Shown: one piece after another, positions 25,326 through 37,708 of the stretch
How the letters are laid out: every line of letters begins with the position of its first letter
Numbering within the stretch: the first letter of the stretch is position 1
Origin: Acanthochlamys bracteata
Lineage: Eukaryota > Streptophyta > Magnoliopsida > Pandanales > Velloziaceae
Direction: 5' to 3'
Assembly: GCA_019914995.1 (NCBI GenBank)
Contig: CM034138.1
Location: 4,971,903-5,035,902 of the forward strand
Length of the DNA: 64,000 nt
Program-made: the position numbers and the translations under genes
The notes under the pieces: model-generated
Databases searched by the model: none
What the model was told of the DNA's origin: nothing
What the model saw: the letters and a program-made list of their open reading frames with translations, nothing else

Positions 25326-25573
25326 TAGGAGTGCGTCTCATTCCATTCCAACAACTCCATTTCATTTCACATTCTTTAATAATTTTCTGTAATATTTTAA
25401 ATAATTTACTTAAATTTTAGAAAGTATAGAAAAATTATACATTGTAAGATCTATTGCTTATTTTTATTTAATTTTTTTGAGGTAAAACAAAATTAGCTTG
25501 TGTTTTAAAATATGATAAAAATAGTTTTCGTTTTAAAAAGCTTTATTTCAAAAGCGCTCCCAAATGCTCTCGA
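25326..25573. mobile_element. Degenerate MITE, same family as 43675-43918
   Basis: It begins 'taggagtgcgtctc' and ends 'aaaagcgctcccaaatgctc', with an AT-rich body containing 'tagaaagtatagaaaaat' and 'ttgcttattttta'. These match the copy in the palindrome's left arm (taggagcgcgtttg ... aagcactccaaaacgccc). The terminal repeats are imperfect and the target duplication is unclear, so the superfamily is not assigned. Confidence 0.6.
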
Positions 25574-27189
25574 AGTGATGTAATAGCACTTTTACTATGG
25601 AAAATGTTTGAAAATGTTATTTTTCCAAGTAGCAATTGTTTTTTCCTGTTGCACGAGATTTTGAAAATGTTTGACATATTTAAGTCAATAGTAATTAACA
25701 TTTTCAGTTTTATAACACCTATTACATGATAGTAACAAATGATGAATGATTAAATAATTAACAAGTCCGTTAGAAAATATATCTTTCTTTTATTGTGGGG
25801 AGAGTGCAAGTATCTTCCCATTTTTGCTGCTAAGGAAAGCACATTATTGAAATTGGAATAAAAGTTTTAATTGTTAAATTGTTTACATCCAAATTCTTAA
25901 TGGACGATAGCTTTAAATTCATGAAATATTTACATACAGAACAATATTAATCCAAGTACATATTAGATTAAGTGATAATAGTTGATTGCCAATAGTTATA
26001 ACAAAACTCACACTTTCTCTAACTTGCACTAGGAATACGTTCAAATTGGATGCAGATCAACTAATACTTTCTTTGTAGCATTATTGGTTTGATTTGTTTC
26101 CTAAGCGAAACTGTTTGAGCTAGAAATATTCACTCAATATTAATTTATGAATATGCTTCTCTACTTATAAATTTGGAATTGAAAAAGAAACGAAGTTATA
26201 CAATCTATTTATTCAAATTATTTTTTGCCCTTCGTCATTTCAGAAATATATTAGAAAAATTTTAGTGTAATAACTTGGAAGTTTTGTTGTTTCATACTCT
26301 TTTTCTCAATGAGATAGAGTGAACACTTTTTAACTTGGAACATATTTTAGTGTATTATTATCCACCATACAATTTACGATGGTAAAAAAGTTACAAAATT
26401 CTCGTAAAAATTGGGTAGAAAGGCTTCCTTCCTCATTCACCTCAAGCCACATGACAACTTTAATTATTCGCTCAAGTAATAGCAAAGATAAGTTCTTGAG
26501 AAAATTCGCTCAATTAATAGCAAAGATAAGTTCTTGAGAAAAAGATTCTTAAAGTTGTTCTCGGAGAAATCCAATCTTGAGTTGATTTGTCAAATATTAG
26601 ATTGCAAAATATTTTCTCAAAAAATAAAATTCTTAAATGTGGCTTAAGTAGTAGGGTTTCCAGATTATTTTAACACGTCTTAATTAAGATTAGGGTTTAT
26701 GTTTCTACTTCCAAATTGATGATACTATTGAAAACATCTAATTTCTAAATTTCTACATTACTACCAAATGATGATAAGTTGATAGTGTAGCTTAGAAAGA
26801 TTGTTTCGGGTTAATTATGCTTGTTGGGTTTTCCATTTGGTTGGGTTTTTATGTACTACATTTATTTCTTTATTTAGTTTTTACGAATGTTATGTCATTT
26901 GACAAACATAGTCGTAAAAATTGAAACGGATATCGATCCTAAAAATTATTCGTATTAACAATTTACTTGATCCGGTTGGTCGATGTGTGTCAACTCCAAT
27001 AACTCTTGTCACTGAATTCTCCAAGCATGCCGTTACTCGTTGGGTGGTTTTTCATTAGTGATACATGTTTCGCCACGAATTCTCCAAACATCTTGTACTC
27101 CAATCTTTCTCAACAAATCTTAACTAAAAAGATTAATACTTCCAATTTTTCTTTCTTTTTCTACACCTAATGAATATGAAGATGGATTG
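25574..27189. other. AT-rich spacer
   Basis: No gene is recognised. It holds a perfect-looking 38-bp tandem duplication at 26466-26541 (attcgctcaa-taatagcaaagataag units). The right end abuts the 3' LTR of the gypsy fossil. Confidence 0.45.
26466..26541. repeat. Two-copy 38-bp tandem repeat
   Basis: Two adjacent copies of 'attcgctcaagtaatagcaa' plus 18 more bases differ at one position. The near-identity suggests a recent slippage or repair event. Confidence 0.85.
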
Positions 27190-27515
27190 TGTTACGGTTC
27201 TCAAATATGTAACCTGTACGCTAAGCAAATTATAAGTTACAACTAGAGACATAGAAATAAAATTAGAAAGAAGAATTAAACTTGATTCATCGGTGCCTTT
27301 CTACAGTAACAAGCATCACAATATATAGACACTTACCACATGCTAGAGTGTAAGAATCCTAAGGACAAAAAATTCTAAGATTATAAGAACTCCTAAGCGA
27401 GTAAGAAAATAAACACAAAATTGTATTACAACTCCTATTCCTACTAGTGTTAATAATCAACTATCTCTAAGGCTCCTACTATTCAGGTGACTAACTACTA
27501 ATTTTTTGAATTTTA
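27190..27515 (-). mobile_element. Probable 3' LTR of the gypsy fossil
   Basis: After the end of the pol region the minus strand has an LTR-like stretch with a TATA-like 'gtgtctatatattgtg' and ends 'gaaccgtaaca' (CA) near 27190. Its start is uncertain because no second LTR is present to compare. Confidence 0.45.
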
Positions 27516-27639
27516 TAAAGTGCAGTCCCTGCATCCTATGCAACGACAGGATTTGGCCTTTGCATTTCTACCCCTTGTTATCCTGTGATGTGGCTCCTTT
27601 ACATTCCCTTCCCCTGGAGAAATAACCTCGTCCTCGAGG

Positions 27640-28021
27640 CTACCAAGAGAAGTGTTGTTAGGGATTGGAAAAACACTGTGCTATTGTTTCTCCTCTTGTA
27701 GAAGTGTATCAAGCTCCTATCCTTGATTGTGGCTTAAAGAATCGTCTCCTGAAGTAGCGAGTTCCTAGAAAGCTTCTAGTAACTCTGTAGTGGTCTCTTA
27801 TGGTGCGAAACGGCCATCTTTTAGCTGCGACACATGAAAGACAAGATGAATGCAGGCATTAGGAGGAAGATCAAGCTTGTAAGCTACTTTGTAAAGGGGC
27901 TGTCGAATTTGTATAGCAGCTTGTGATTACGTCTCTCCGTATCAGAACTTTGCCGATACGTTTGGAGCTTGAGAAACACCCTATCACCAGGATGGAATTA
28001 TTGATCGTGATGGTGGTTGTC
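27640..28021 (-). pseudogene. Integrase C-terminal region of the gypsy fossil
   Basis: Minus-strand translation shows GDRVFLKLQTYRQ and, further on, VFHVSQLKDG-like sequence, both typical of the DNA-binding tail of plant gypsy integrases. It lies on the far side of the nested solo LTR from the catalytic core. Confidence 0.8.
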
Positions 28022-28026
28022 ATAGG

Positions 28027-29309
28027 TGAAGTTCAATCCTGCATATTCAACTCAATAGGGGAGGGGTGAATTGAGTTGATAAAAAAAACTTAAAGATTTT
28101 TGCAACAAAGTAGATCCCGTTTAGTCGACTGGGTACAGACAGGGAGTAAAACAATGTTCGATATGCAGTAGGTGATTGTTAGAAAATCTCAAAAGAGGAC
28201 ATTCAAAGTAAAATTATGTTACTGCACAAATATTTAACGTGGTTCAGCAAGTGAATTGCCTACATCCATAATCACTCAGCTTGAGTAAGATTCACTGTTC
28301 TTGAGTGTGAAACTACAACATCTTACCACTGTGCTACGACAAGCACAACCGTACCGGTTCACTCTTCAAGCTGAACCAACAGCAATTATGCAGGGTATTA
28401 TTTATTGCAGAACTTACACTTATGACACGAACAATTCTACCAGCAAAAGCTTCGACAAGCTACTTGCTTTCAAGTGCAAAATGCACTTACAAATCTTAAT
28501 GAAAAGTAAAACTCGGGTTGCAGCTCAGGATGTATCTCACACATGCAAGTTGACAGATTGAGTAAGTGAGAAGATAAAACTGGAAGCCAGAGATGAGAAT
28601 GAAATTTCTGAGGTTCTTGGCTTTGGTTGGAGTAGAGGATTTTCACTTTCCCTGAAAAACTTTTTGGCTTGTTGCTCTCTACGGCTGACAGCTCTATTTT
28701 TCATCTTTTGTATATCGCTTCTCTGCAGGTTGGCTGTCGTTTGAAAAATTCCCGTTGCCTTCCTCCTTCCCGATCTTCAAGACAATGCCTTCAGCACGTT
28801 TTGCTCGATCTTCAAATTTGCCCTGGGTGATAACTGATTTGTAGTGATGGGATTTTTGCCGGACTGTCATCTTTAATTAATTCGCCATCCTTAGAAATGA
28901 TTTGATGTGTATCTCTATTTCTGTTGTAATTAATGCTTGCTCAGCAGTAGTGCGCGCTTCTTCTCTTCTTGATAATTCTAATTTTATGGCCACATGGTGT
29001 TGTGTCTTCTCGTGTGTGGGTCGGGTCAGATTTTGACAAATTTTTGTAACTCAGTTTCTTATATTAATCATCAATGTAGTCGATTGCTATTTCCTATTTG
29101 TTTCCTCTGATCCAGCTTGGTGATTTCTGTTTTTTCATTCTTGAGTATGCTTCTTCCTATAGGATAGCTGGCTGTGTTGTGACTAGATCATGCTGGTGCT
29201 GATAGAATCCTGTTATGCTTATTTTAATAGATGAGATTAAATCATTAGCATTTTGTAAATAATTCTTCATGTTTGTGATCATCAAAACATATTTTTAGAA
29301 TTCCGAACA
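28027..29309 (-). mobile_element. Sirevirus-like solo LTR (1283 bp) inserted in the gypsy integrase
   Basis: On the minus strand it runs from 'tgttcggaattc' (29309) to 'gaacttca' (28027). It is flanked by the same five bases, atagg, at 28022-28026 and 29310-29314. It is related to the 5' LTR at 58512-59956: both start TGTT-GGAA-type, have 'ttttgatgat' soon after, and share 'atatttaacgtggtt', 'gcctacatcca' and 'gaggggaggggtga'. With no internal region and an intact target duplication, it is a solo LTR left by recombination between two LTRs. Its host is the older gypsy fossil, so it inserted later. Confidence 0.9.
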
Positions 29310-29409
29310 ATAGGTTTGTTTCATCCTATTTTCAGCTTGTTGCAAGTGATAGCTTAGCTCTTGTAGAATAGAGTCCCTTTGTCTCAGCTGGGTTCCAAGA
29401 AGGTCAGTC

Positions 29410-29901
29410 TTAACAGTTCCCCTTTGCCGAATGGAGCCATTGCATCCAACGCCTTGGGTGCTCGCCTATGAAACAACCCAAGTAAGTTTCTAATGCTTTA
29501 CTAATGATCTCAGTCTGGCCATCGGATTGGGGATGATAAGTTGAAGTCATGTGCAAGGTGGTGGCTTGTAGTCTATGCAGTTCTTGCCAAAAGGAACTTA
29601 AGAACACTGAGTTTCTGTCAGAAACAATTGATTCCGGGCATCCGTGAAGCTTAACTATTTCTCTACTGAAAGTTGCAGCAACACTGAGAGCTGTGTATGG
29701 ATGTCGAAGTGGTATAAAATGGGCATATTTGCTCAATCTGTCCACTGCCACCATGATCACATTCTTTCCCTCTGACCATGGTAACGCATCAATAAAAGTC
29801 CATGGATATGTCAGTCCAGATTTTGTCCAGAATAGGGGAGTGGTTGCAACAACCCTGCAGGTTTGAGGGTCGATGCTTTTGCCTAGGCTTATGTAACACA
29901 T
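29410..29901 (-). pseudogene. Integrase core of the gypsy fossil
   Basis: The longest open stretch of the element (163 codons) covers the catalytic core, with VDRLSKYAHFIPL, SDRNSVFLSSFWQEL and STYHPQSDGQTE, matching the plant gypsy integrase consensus. It is part of a broken element. Confidence 0.9.
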
Positions 29902-30209
29902 GTTTGTATATACTGTTGAACATCCTTAGACGTAACTGGCCAATAAAACTGATTGCAAAGACGTTTATAGGTTCAAAAGCGTCCACCATGGCCTCCCACA
30001 GCTAAGTTGTGCGCCTAAAAAAGAAGTTCATTCTGAAGAGAAGTACTGGGATCCAAATGCATCTTTGGTATAAAAGATAGCCATTAGACACTGACAACTC
30101 CGACCTGGAACCGTCTCTTGCTGCTGAAATCAATGATATAAGGGGTGGGTCTGATTGTTGAACTAGACGCAAGTCATCCCAAAAAGAACGCCATAGAGTG
30201 CTGATTGCT

Positions 30210-30730
30210 GCAATAGTGGTTTCAGGCATGCAAGACAAAGCATCGGCCACTACATTGTGTTTGCGTGAATGATACTCAACGCGGTCATCGTATCTAAGCA
30301 ATTTCACGAGCCACTTTTGTTGATCAACAAAGTGGATATTGTTTATTCTAAAAGATACTTTAAGCTCAAATGATCTGTTTTTATTATAAAATGATTTCCA
30401 AGAAGGTATGGGCACCACTTTTGGACCGAAATAACCAAGGCCATAATCTCCTTCTCATAAGTAGATTTGGCAAGAGATGTTGGTGAGAAAGACTTACTGA
30501 AATATGCAATAGGCTTGCTGTTTTGGGAGAGCACAGTGCCAATACCCTTTCCTGAAGCATCAGTTCCATTGTAAATTCTTGTGTGAAATCCAGTGTGGCC
30601 AGAACAGGTGTGTTTGCCATGTCATATTTTAGCTGGATGAAGGTAATAGTTGCTGAAGAAATCCACATGAAGGCGCTCTTTTTCAGCAGATCGGTCAGTG
30701 GAGCTGCTAGTAGAGTATACTTCTTCACAA
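30210..30730 (-). pseudogene. RNase H region of the gypsy fossil
   Basis: Minus-strand pieces read AYFSKSFSPTSLAKSTYEKE and, later, RVEYHSRKHNVVADALS, both standard for Ty3/gypsy RNase H. It lies directly upstream of the integrase region in element order. Confidence 0.85.
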
Positions 30731-30982
30731 ACTTTCTGTAATAACCAGTAAGCCCGAAATTCCCCGCAATTCAGTTATAGATGTTGGAGTTGGCCAGTTC
30801 AACATAGCCTCCACCTTGTTAGGGTGTAGCAATACACTCTGCTGAAACCACATGCTCGAGGTACTCCAAGCACCTAGAACCGAAGCTATATTTCTTGATG
30901 TTTGTGTACAGCCTGTTTTTCTGCAAAACAGAAACTGTAGTGGCTAGATGCCCAAGATGATCCCACCAAGTTTTGCTAAAAT

Positions 30983-31606
30983 CTAAAATGTCATCAAAGA
31001 ATACAAGTATAAACGTAAGTGTGGGTGAAACACTTCGTTCATGAGGGATTGGAAGGTTGATGGTGCGTTCGTCAAACCAAAGGGCATCACATCATAGTGG
31101 CCATCATGTGTTTGAAATACTGTTTTGTGTATGTCATCCTCCTTGACACGAATTTGATGGTAGCCCGATTTTAAATCGAGTTTTGAAAAGAAACAAGCAC
31201 CATGCAACTCATCCAATAATTCATGAATGACTTAAATCGGGTATTTATCCTTCACTGTGATATTGTTGAGGGCTCGGTAATCAACACAAAATCTCCATGA
31301 ACCGTCTTTCTTTTTAACAAGTAGCACTGGAGAGGAAACACCTAGCAACATGGATGTATAATTTCTTGGGCGCCTTGGGGGAAGACCAAAAGCAGAATTA
31401 AAGACAGAAGAATGCTTGTCTAATAATGCCCATAAGTCTGCTAGAAGTTTTTGATTGTGCTTGCTGGAATCATTAGAGTCTGGATGTATAGTCATTATGC
31501 GGAGTGAACAAAGAATTTGTTTGGGGCAAAAACTTGTTAACTGGGAAACCCATCCTTCACTTATGCTTTCCAAGATGTATTCTTCCCCATGCAAGGAAAA
31601 TCTCAT
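30983..31606 (-). pseudogene. Reverse transcriptase region of the gypsy fossil
   Basis: Shows [20 protein letters not shown] and [19 protein letters not shown] followed by [17 protein letters not shown], the usual N-terminal and palm motifs of a gypsy reverse transcriptase. Broken. Confidence 0.9.
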
Positions 31607-32350
31607 GTCCGAACGGTCTCAATTGCAAATAACATCATCTAAACTTCGTAGCAATTGAATTTCAAGTATTAAATCCATGCCTCCTAAGAGAAATAGGTAA
31701 GCATCAATAGTCATCTTTGCTCCTTGCATTACTAAGGGCCCCTTATGAAAGATCACATCAATGGAAAGAGGTCTACCCTCACCCAACTCAACCTTCAATA
31801 GCCATACTGCAGTGGACATCAATCATAAGTGTTTTGTGAGCTTGTCGGCAATGAAAATGTGTGTGCTTTCCGAGTCAATCAAAATAAAAATTTCTTGCTA
31901 CTTGATCTTGCCAACTACATGTAATGTTTGCGAACTAACTAACTCTAATTAATAGCACTAAGTGAGAGTGTGGCCTCTTCGGCAATTAACTCCTTGATGA
32001 GCACCTCATCGTTATCGGTATCATCTTTATATCCTACAAGATAGTACAGCCTGGTTGTGCATCGGTGGCTGTGCTCGTATTTCTCGTCACAATAGAAACA
32101 TAAGCCTCTTGCTCTATGGTTGTTTACTTCAGCTAGAGACAAATTTGATTGCTTTCCATGACTTGACTGTGACGATGCCATGGAGGTAGTACTCACAGGA
32201 GTTGCTTTTGGAGTCCTATTCAGTGTTGTTGCTGTTTGGAAGGTGCGGAAAGGAAGGATCTTTGCTTTCCTTTGTTCACATGAGTGCTTATGCTCAAATG
32301 GGCGTGCCAGACGATATGCCGTTTGTAAGACTTTCGGTTACAAGGCCATC
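31607..32350 (-). pseudogene. Gag end and protease region of the gypsy fossil
   Basis: A minus-strand stretch at 31945-32196 carries the zinc-knuckle-like CFYCDEKYEHSHRC. Between it and the reverse transcriptase is a protease-sized region with weak match only. Upstream gag is missing beyond about 32350-32400. Confidence 0.65.
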
Positions 32351-32400
32351 ACATCAATGGTAGTTGAGTTCAAACCTATAAGTAACCATGAGTGATAAAT

Positions 32401-35247
32401 TTTGCACTCAGTAAGATAGAATACAAAAAACTTTTTTGGTAAGAATGATCACTACTCAAGACGAAATCTTCGTAAGATTTAAATGTTCACTGACAGTGTA
32501 GCATAAGGAATATGGCAATAGATGATAGAGATAACACAAGTATAAAAACATTGAAGATTCCGCCATAAATTTGCCAATCCTAAATGATACAAGTACAATT
32601 TCATATTTTTTTCAAGACCAATTATACTGAAGAATAAACATTTTGACGAACACTTATCAAATCACCAAGAATATGGTAGAACATTCGTACCAACTTATTT
32701 TATGATTTCACTCACATTTGAAAGTGTAGAAATAGAAAGTAATAATTTTAGTTATTAAATCGGTCAATCCGAATTTGACCGGTTATTAAATAGGTTGGAT
32801 TAGATTTGATAATTTTGACTGATATAAATTCAAATGTTTGATAGTTAAGGTTGAACGAATTTCACCCGATTATTAAGGATCAATATAAAACTGTCCCATC
32901 AGTTCGAGCCTCTTCTACAAATAGCTAAAAGAAGAAAGTCATTGTAACCATTACTTGAGATCCACTAGTCCATTCTAAGCCTTAGCACTCTGCCCCAAAT
33001 CACTCGTGCAATTATAGTGCAGAAATGGGTATATTTTCACTCAAATATACTAAAGGAAATCTAAACTCAACATATATATCCAAATTCAAGTCTACTACCA
33101 AATAGCCACATGGTGTAACCCGTTTTAGGATTTGATACATTCAACCATTCATCCTATTTCAATTGACTATATAATTAATGTTAGAATTAGTGAGTTGTAG
33201 GCCTTACTGGCTAATGAGATGATCGGATCCCGAAAGGCACAAGGCAAAATGAGTCAAGACTAGTCCAATAACACGTTCAAGGGTTCAAAACGGGCACAAA
33301 AGAGCATACAACTCACCTTGGCCATAGGAACCGCCGGCTAGAGGGGGAATTTCAACAGCAAAAAGGAGTATCAAATAGCAAACAAAGCTAAGCAAAGACG
33401 ACTATGAAGTAAGAAGAAAACTTCGGTGGTCGAAATCACCTGATAATGCGTTGTTGAATTCCTGAATGTTATTCATTTGATACGTGGATGGTTGTAGGAG
33501 TTATTCCTTCTAGTTTGAATATTAGTATAGGTTTTTCGAAGATTTGCAGATAGTGGTCAGAGTATCTTCCATAAGGATTTAGTTTTTGCAAGCTTCGGTT
33601 GCTATTGCCCATGGCATTGAGAAGAAGTTGTAAATGATTCACCTTTAATGGCAGAATGAACATTATGTAGGTTTTTTGTTCTTATTGCTCCAAAATGCTT
33701 CTTCATGTCTATGTAGTTTCGTGGTACTAGTTGATGCTAAATTTAGTTGTATTCCCACCTTTCTTTCTTAGTTTAGGGAATGTTAGACTTTTTTCCTGAC
33801 TTATTGGCTAAAGAATCCAGATTGCTGACTTAAAGACATAGGGAAAGAAACAAGTTTCTTTGTAGTACTCGTTGTACAAATCGACTTAACCTTGGGGAAG
33901 AATCATGTTTGTTTTTGAATTTTATTGACTTGGAGGTACGATATTGCTTTTGAACATCTAGTTCTTGCTTTCAGAATATTAAATGACATGTGAATTATGG
34001 ATATAGTTGCGAGTTAGGCTGTTGTGGATGAAAGAATTTCTATCCAATATGTAACGAGTTAGGGTGTTATGGATGAAAGATTCTCTATTTTTTTAATGCA
34101 ACCAAGCTTAGGCTTAGAAGGTTCTCATAGCAAACAAATAATTTAACTGCACGTAGATTTTCTATAAATATTGTAGAAAGCTTGCTAATTGGTCCGTTAG
34201 TTACATCTTAACTAAGAGGGGACCAAAAAAAAAAAAAAACCTAACACCGCATGTTTATATAAGATGAGTATAGAGTTTACTTACTAGAATCTTGACTAGC
34301 GCATGCAAGTAGGCCATTAATATTTAGCTATTGACATACCGGATGTATAAATGGTACTCCATGCTTGTACTTAAGTCCCAATAGCAAAGATTGCATTGTT
34401 GTTCATATGGACTCATCAAACAAAGAGCATTCTCTCGGCATTCATGGACTGCTTTTTAGAGTGTTTATTCCAATAATATATTTCAGTCTATCTTTTTACA
34501 TTTCAACTTCGAATTTATAGCGAGATCTTTAACTTATATCCACTTTAGTAATATGAGGCAAGTTGTTCCTTCAAACATGTAGTATGAGTTAGTTTTCCTA
34601 AATAAATTCTTGTATACGAACGTACTTAGTATTCTTACATATTGCTTCATGCTTCTCTTCTAGCTCCATATCAATGCACTGACTTCGAATTTACTAGATA
34701 ATTTTTTTAGAGAATGAACTTTCTTTTGCTTTTAAAACATTCAATTCCTTCTTGTATATCAAGGAGGCATGAGGTTTTAGATTTGATCACTCCCTTAAAA
34801 CAACAACTTAGTACTTGTACAACATGTTGGAAAAAATAATGGAAATACAAAAATGGAGACTTGAAACATGTATATGATACGTTTTCCTTAAAGCGTTATT
34901 TGTACCCTCTCAAATATTGCTTTTGGATATCTCTATGCAAATCGCTGCTAGGATATGACAAGCCTTCACAGTTTTTGCACAAAGCAAGAATAAAAAACTC
35001 TTCACTTGGATTTCAAAGAACATTTCTGATTTATATAATGATTTGACAACATTTCAAACAACAATTTATTCATATAACTACCATAAACTACCAAATGAAC
35101 TTCAACCACTAATTCAAAAGTCTTCTTTCAAAAATAAAATAACTATCAATAGCTAATTGTCAAATTATTATTTATTTATTTATTTATATTTAAACAATTC
35201 TAACAATTCCCTACTTATTTAAATATCAAATAAGTAAACTTCAACCA
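32401..35247. other. Mostly unrecognised DNA with MITE and possible LTR fragments
   Basis: 32740-32900 is a degenerate relative of the hAT MITE at 13296 (shared 'gaccggttattaaataggtt' and 'cacccgattatta'). On the minus strand at 33180-33470, a stretch with 'tcgaccaccgaagttttctt' then 'ttcctatggccaaggtgagt' looks like part of a long LTR, but no end is visible. A 64-codon minus ORF at 33469-33663 is unrecognised. A 15-A run occurs near 34229. Nothing else is supported. Confidence 0.4.
32740..32900. mobile_element. Degenerate hAT-MITE relative
   Basis: Half of the element type seen at 13296-13827, without its ends. Clear similarity covers the central 'ggttattaaataggttgga' region and the following 'cacccgattatta'. 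Confidence 0.5.
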
Positions 35248-35615
35248 GAAATTGTAGCAATAAGTATGTCATGTATTTACAACTGGTTGTTTCAGTATAG
35301 TTGCATTTAGATAATAGTCGTGTAACGTGCTTAGTGAATTTATTTGTTCTTCGTTTACTTTGTTTTGTCCTTTTAGTACCAGTCTCCTGCCATTTCAGAA
35401 TAATGTTTATCCTTGTCCGTTTGTTCAGAAGTTGGAGTCATCGCCTAAGGAATGGCTCGGCCATACTACTACCTGTTCGAGAAACAATTTCCATTGCGAG
35501 TGTATGCATCACAACTATATTTTTCTTTTGTTGATTACAAATCTGTTTCCTCTAACATCTTTTAATAAAAGATTAGGAGGCTTGTTTCTACTTCTTATCT
35601 AAAAATATTTGTTCG
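35248..35615 (+). repeat. Direct duplication, copy 1, with an open exon-like frame
   Basis: This block and 37343-37708 are direct copies about 2.1 kb apart (roughly 85 percent identical), sharing 'gccatttcagaataat', 'ttggccatactactacc'-like and 'tatatttttcttttgttgat'. In copy 1 a frame stays open for 91 codons (35327-35602) and includes PFVQKLESSPKEWLGHTTT. In copy 2 this frame is not kept. It may be a duplicated exon of an unknown gene or an unclassified repeat. Confidence 0.7.
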
Positions 35616-37342
35616 TTGTTTAAAAACTTCATACGTTATTTTAGATCAATCCTCTTCAGTAAACCGCCTTGATTATAAATTATCTTATACAGGAGTAACC
35701 TGTAATACAAAAATGTTGCTGAACATCCACACACAATCGCAAGGGAGAAATAGTTTTGTTCTAATTCACAGATAATTTTTGAATATTGTTTACGACTTTT
35801 CCTCATCTGCTTTAAACTAGTCCACTAATTATGCTTGCTGTCACGTTTCATTAAATTGTAATGGTACGTGTAGAAAGGTAAGGTATTATATGGTGTTATT
35901 GTGATCAAGTTGGTATTCTAGTACATGTTGATATCGTAGTTGTATTTCATGAGAAAAACAGATAATCCTAATCATGTAAATTTTTTGTGACTATTTGAGC
36001 AGCAGTATTTCGTTTAACTTTTTTGAATTTTTCTTGGAGGCACTTTTTGTGCTTATTATTTGCTCTTTCCTTCAGAAAAACAAGAAGAGAAGGTTTAAAC
36101 TATGATGCGGATAGAAGAATATTTGTTAATGATGTGCAATCTCTTAAACTAAAACTTTCAAAAGCTTGTAATACATTTTACTAATCATTGTTAGTCCGTC
36201 GCTCTTGTTGAATTTGAAGTTAGCCTCAAGGTTGAAACTTTCTTTTGTGATTCTGAATTCAACCCTATCTACTGGGTTCTTAAGCACCTCATTTTGAAGT
36301 TCAATAGGTGGAGTAGATTGTTCCCTAACTGATTTGTTTTACAGACGATAATGTTATACGTCAAGTGCGTTTTGTCACAATGTTTACTTTGTTAGTTTGT
36401 TTCGTTTGCATTTTCAACACACACAATCTCTAATTTCATTTCCCTTATCGTGTCAGCTAAGTCAGGTTTAATGGTTTCACACTTTGTGCAGGAAGAAATT
36501 GCTGATGATGATCCCATCAATGTTTACTCTCCTCATGCAGTTGCTGTTAATAGTGGCTTGAGCACTGTACTTAAGACGATTTTAAAAGTGCTTCTCTGAT
36601 AGAATCTAGAAATAGAGATTAGAATCACTGGTAATTCTTGTTTCAACATCCATTCAAATCTTCTGATGGATATGCAATATAAATTACGAACCATTTACCA
36701 ACATTGATCAATAGCACTAGCAAACGTTCTCAACCCATGGCATTTTCCTTTAAGTTTAAATAGTATTTAGTATTTTCTTTTTCTGTGATGGTCTGGTTGT
36801 TCTGGTGCGCAAATTGCATGTGAAGGTTCTGCTTGTAGACCCCATATAATTTGCTACTTTATTTTTCGTGTCTTTCTCTTGTTTCTAGATGAACATAACG
36901 AACCAAGTGCTGGTTGAAACTCTAAGGGGTGAGGTTTTTAAATGGAGGCAATCGTGAACTCTTAGGGCTGAAGGCTTATCAATTCAGGCAATAGATCAAG
37001 CAGTCGCTTTCTTCCTTAGATAAGTTTTGCAATTATGTGAATAATTTTGTTTCTCCTTACTCAGTTTGCTTGGTACTGGTTTTATCTCATTTCTTTCTCT
37101 CATTGTTTTAGTTTATGAAAAGCAGCGGGGTGCTTGTTGAGCGTCAACGTTTGTTATGGCCTACATGCAATTTTCTTTTTATTTATTAATGCTTTGCATT
37201 GGAGCTTGAGGAATGACTAGACCCTAGTCGTGTATTACCTATTTTTTTTCTTTTCCTCAAGATGGTTTTATTGCGTACTATTTTGCTATTAACCTCAGGA
37301 CTATAATCATCAACGAACCTTTGAGTTGTGAGAGATAGAAGA
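35616..37342 (+). other. Spacer between the direct copies, with one exon-like piece
   Basis: T-rich intron-like DNA. It contains the exon candidate at 36492-36599 and another stretch near 36890-37020 with a protein-like reading (LRAEGLSIQAIDQAV) interrupted by stops. No terminal repeats. Confidence 0.4.
36492..36599 (+). pseudogene. Candidate terminal exon, unknown protein
   Basis: After an acceptor 'ctttgtgcag' one frame runs 35 codons to a TGA, reading EEIADDDPINVYSPHAVAV and ending TVLKTILKVLL. Its composition is protein-like and contrasts with the T-rich surroundings. I cannot link it to an upstream exon; it may be a real last exon or a remnant. Confidence 0.35.
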
Positions 37343-37708
37343 CAGTCGTGGTATAAATAAGTTTGTCATGTATTTACAACTTGTTGTTACAAAGAAGTTG
37401 CATTTATTTGTCCTGTAAGGTGCTTGTTGAATTTATTTGTTCTTTGTTTTATCTTTTTAGTACCAGTATCTTGCCATTTCAGAATAATCTTTCATCCTTT
37501 TCCGTTTGTCAAGAAGTTGGAGTCACCGCTAAGGAATAGCTTGGCCATACTACTACCTTTCGAGAAATAATTTCCAATGCGAGTGTATGCGTCACAACTA
37601 TATTTTTCTTTTGTTGATTATAAAGCTATTTGCTCTAACATTTTTTAGTAAAAGACGAGGAGGCTTGTTTCTACTTTTTATTTAAAAGTATTTTTTCGTT
37701 GTTTAATG
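37343..37708 (+). repeat. Direct duplication, copy 2
   Basis: Partner of 35248-35615, more decayed. Similarity ends abruptly at 'tcgttgtttaa' (37708), where an LTR-like sequence begins with TG. Confidence 0.7.

Larger units (their letters stand above)
27190..32400 (-). mobile_element. Broken Ty3/gypsy element, 5' truncated, with a nested solo LTR
   Basis: The minus strand shows, in order, the end of gag with a zinc-knuckle-like CFYCDEKYEHSHRC (about 32100), a protease region (31600-31830), reverse transcriptase (about 30985-31330), RNase H (30210-30730), integrase core (29410-29900) and integrase C-terminal part (27640-28021), then a probable 3' LTR. This order (integrase after RNase H) is diagnostic of Ty3/gypsy. 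The element carries many breaks (more than ten by eye), lacks a 5' LTR and most of gag, and is old. The style of the reverse transcriptase and the GD-VFLKLQ integrase tail suggest a chromovirus-related lineage, but clade is not settled. Confidence 0.9.

Noticed and set aside
29802-30005. Plus-strand ORF over the gypsy integrase
   Set aside because: It is the antisense shadow of the element's pol.
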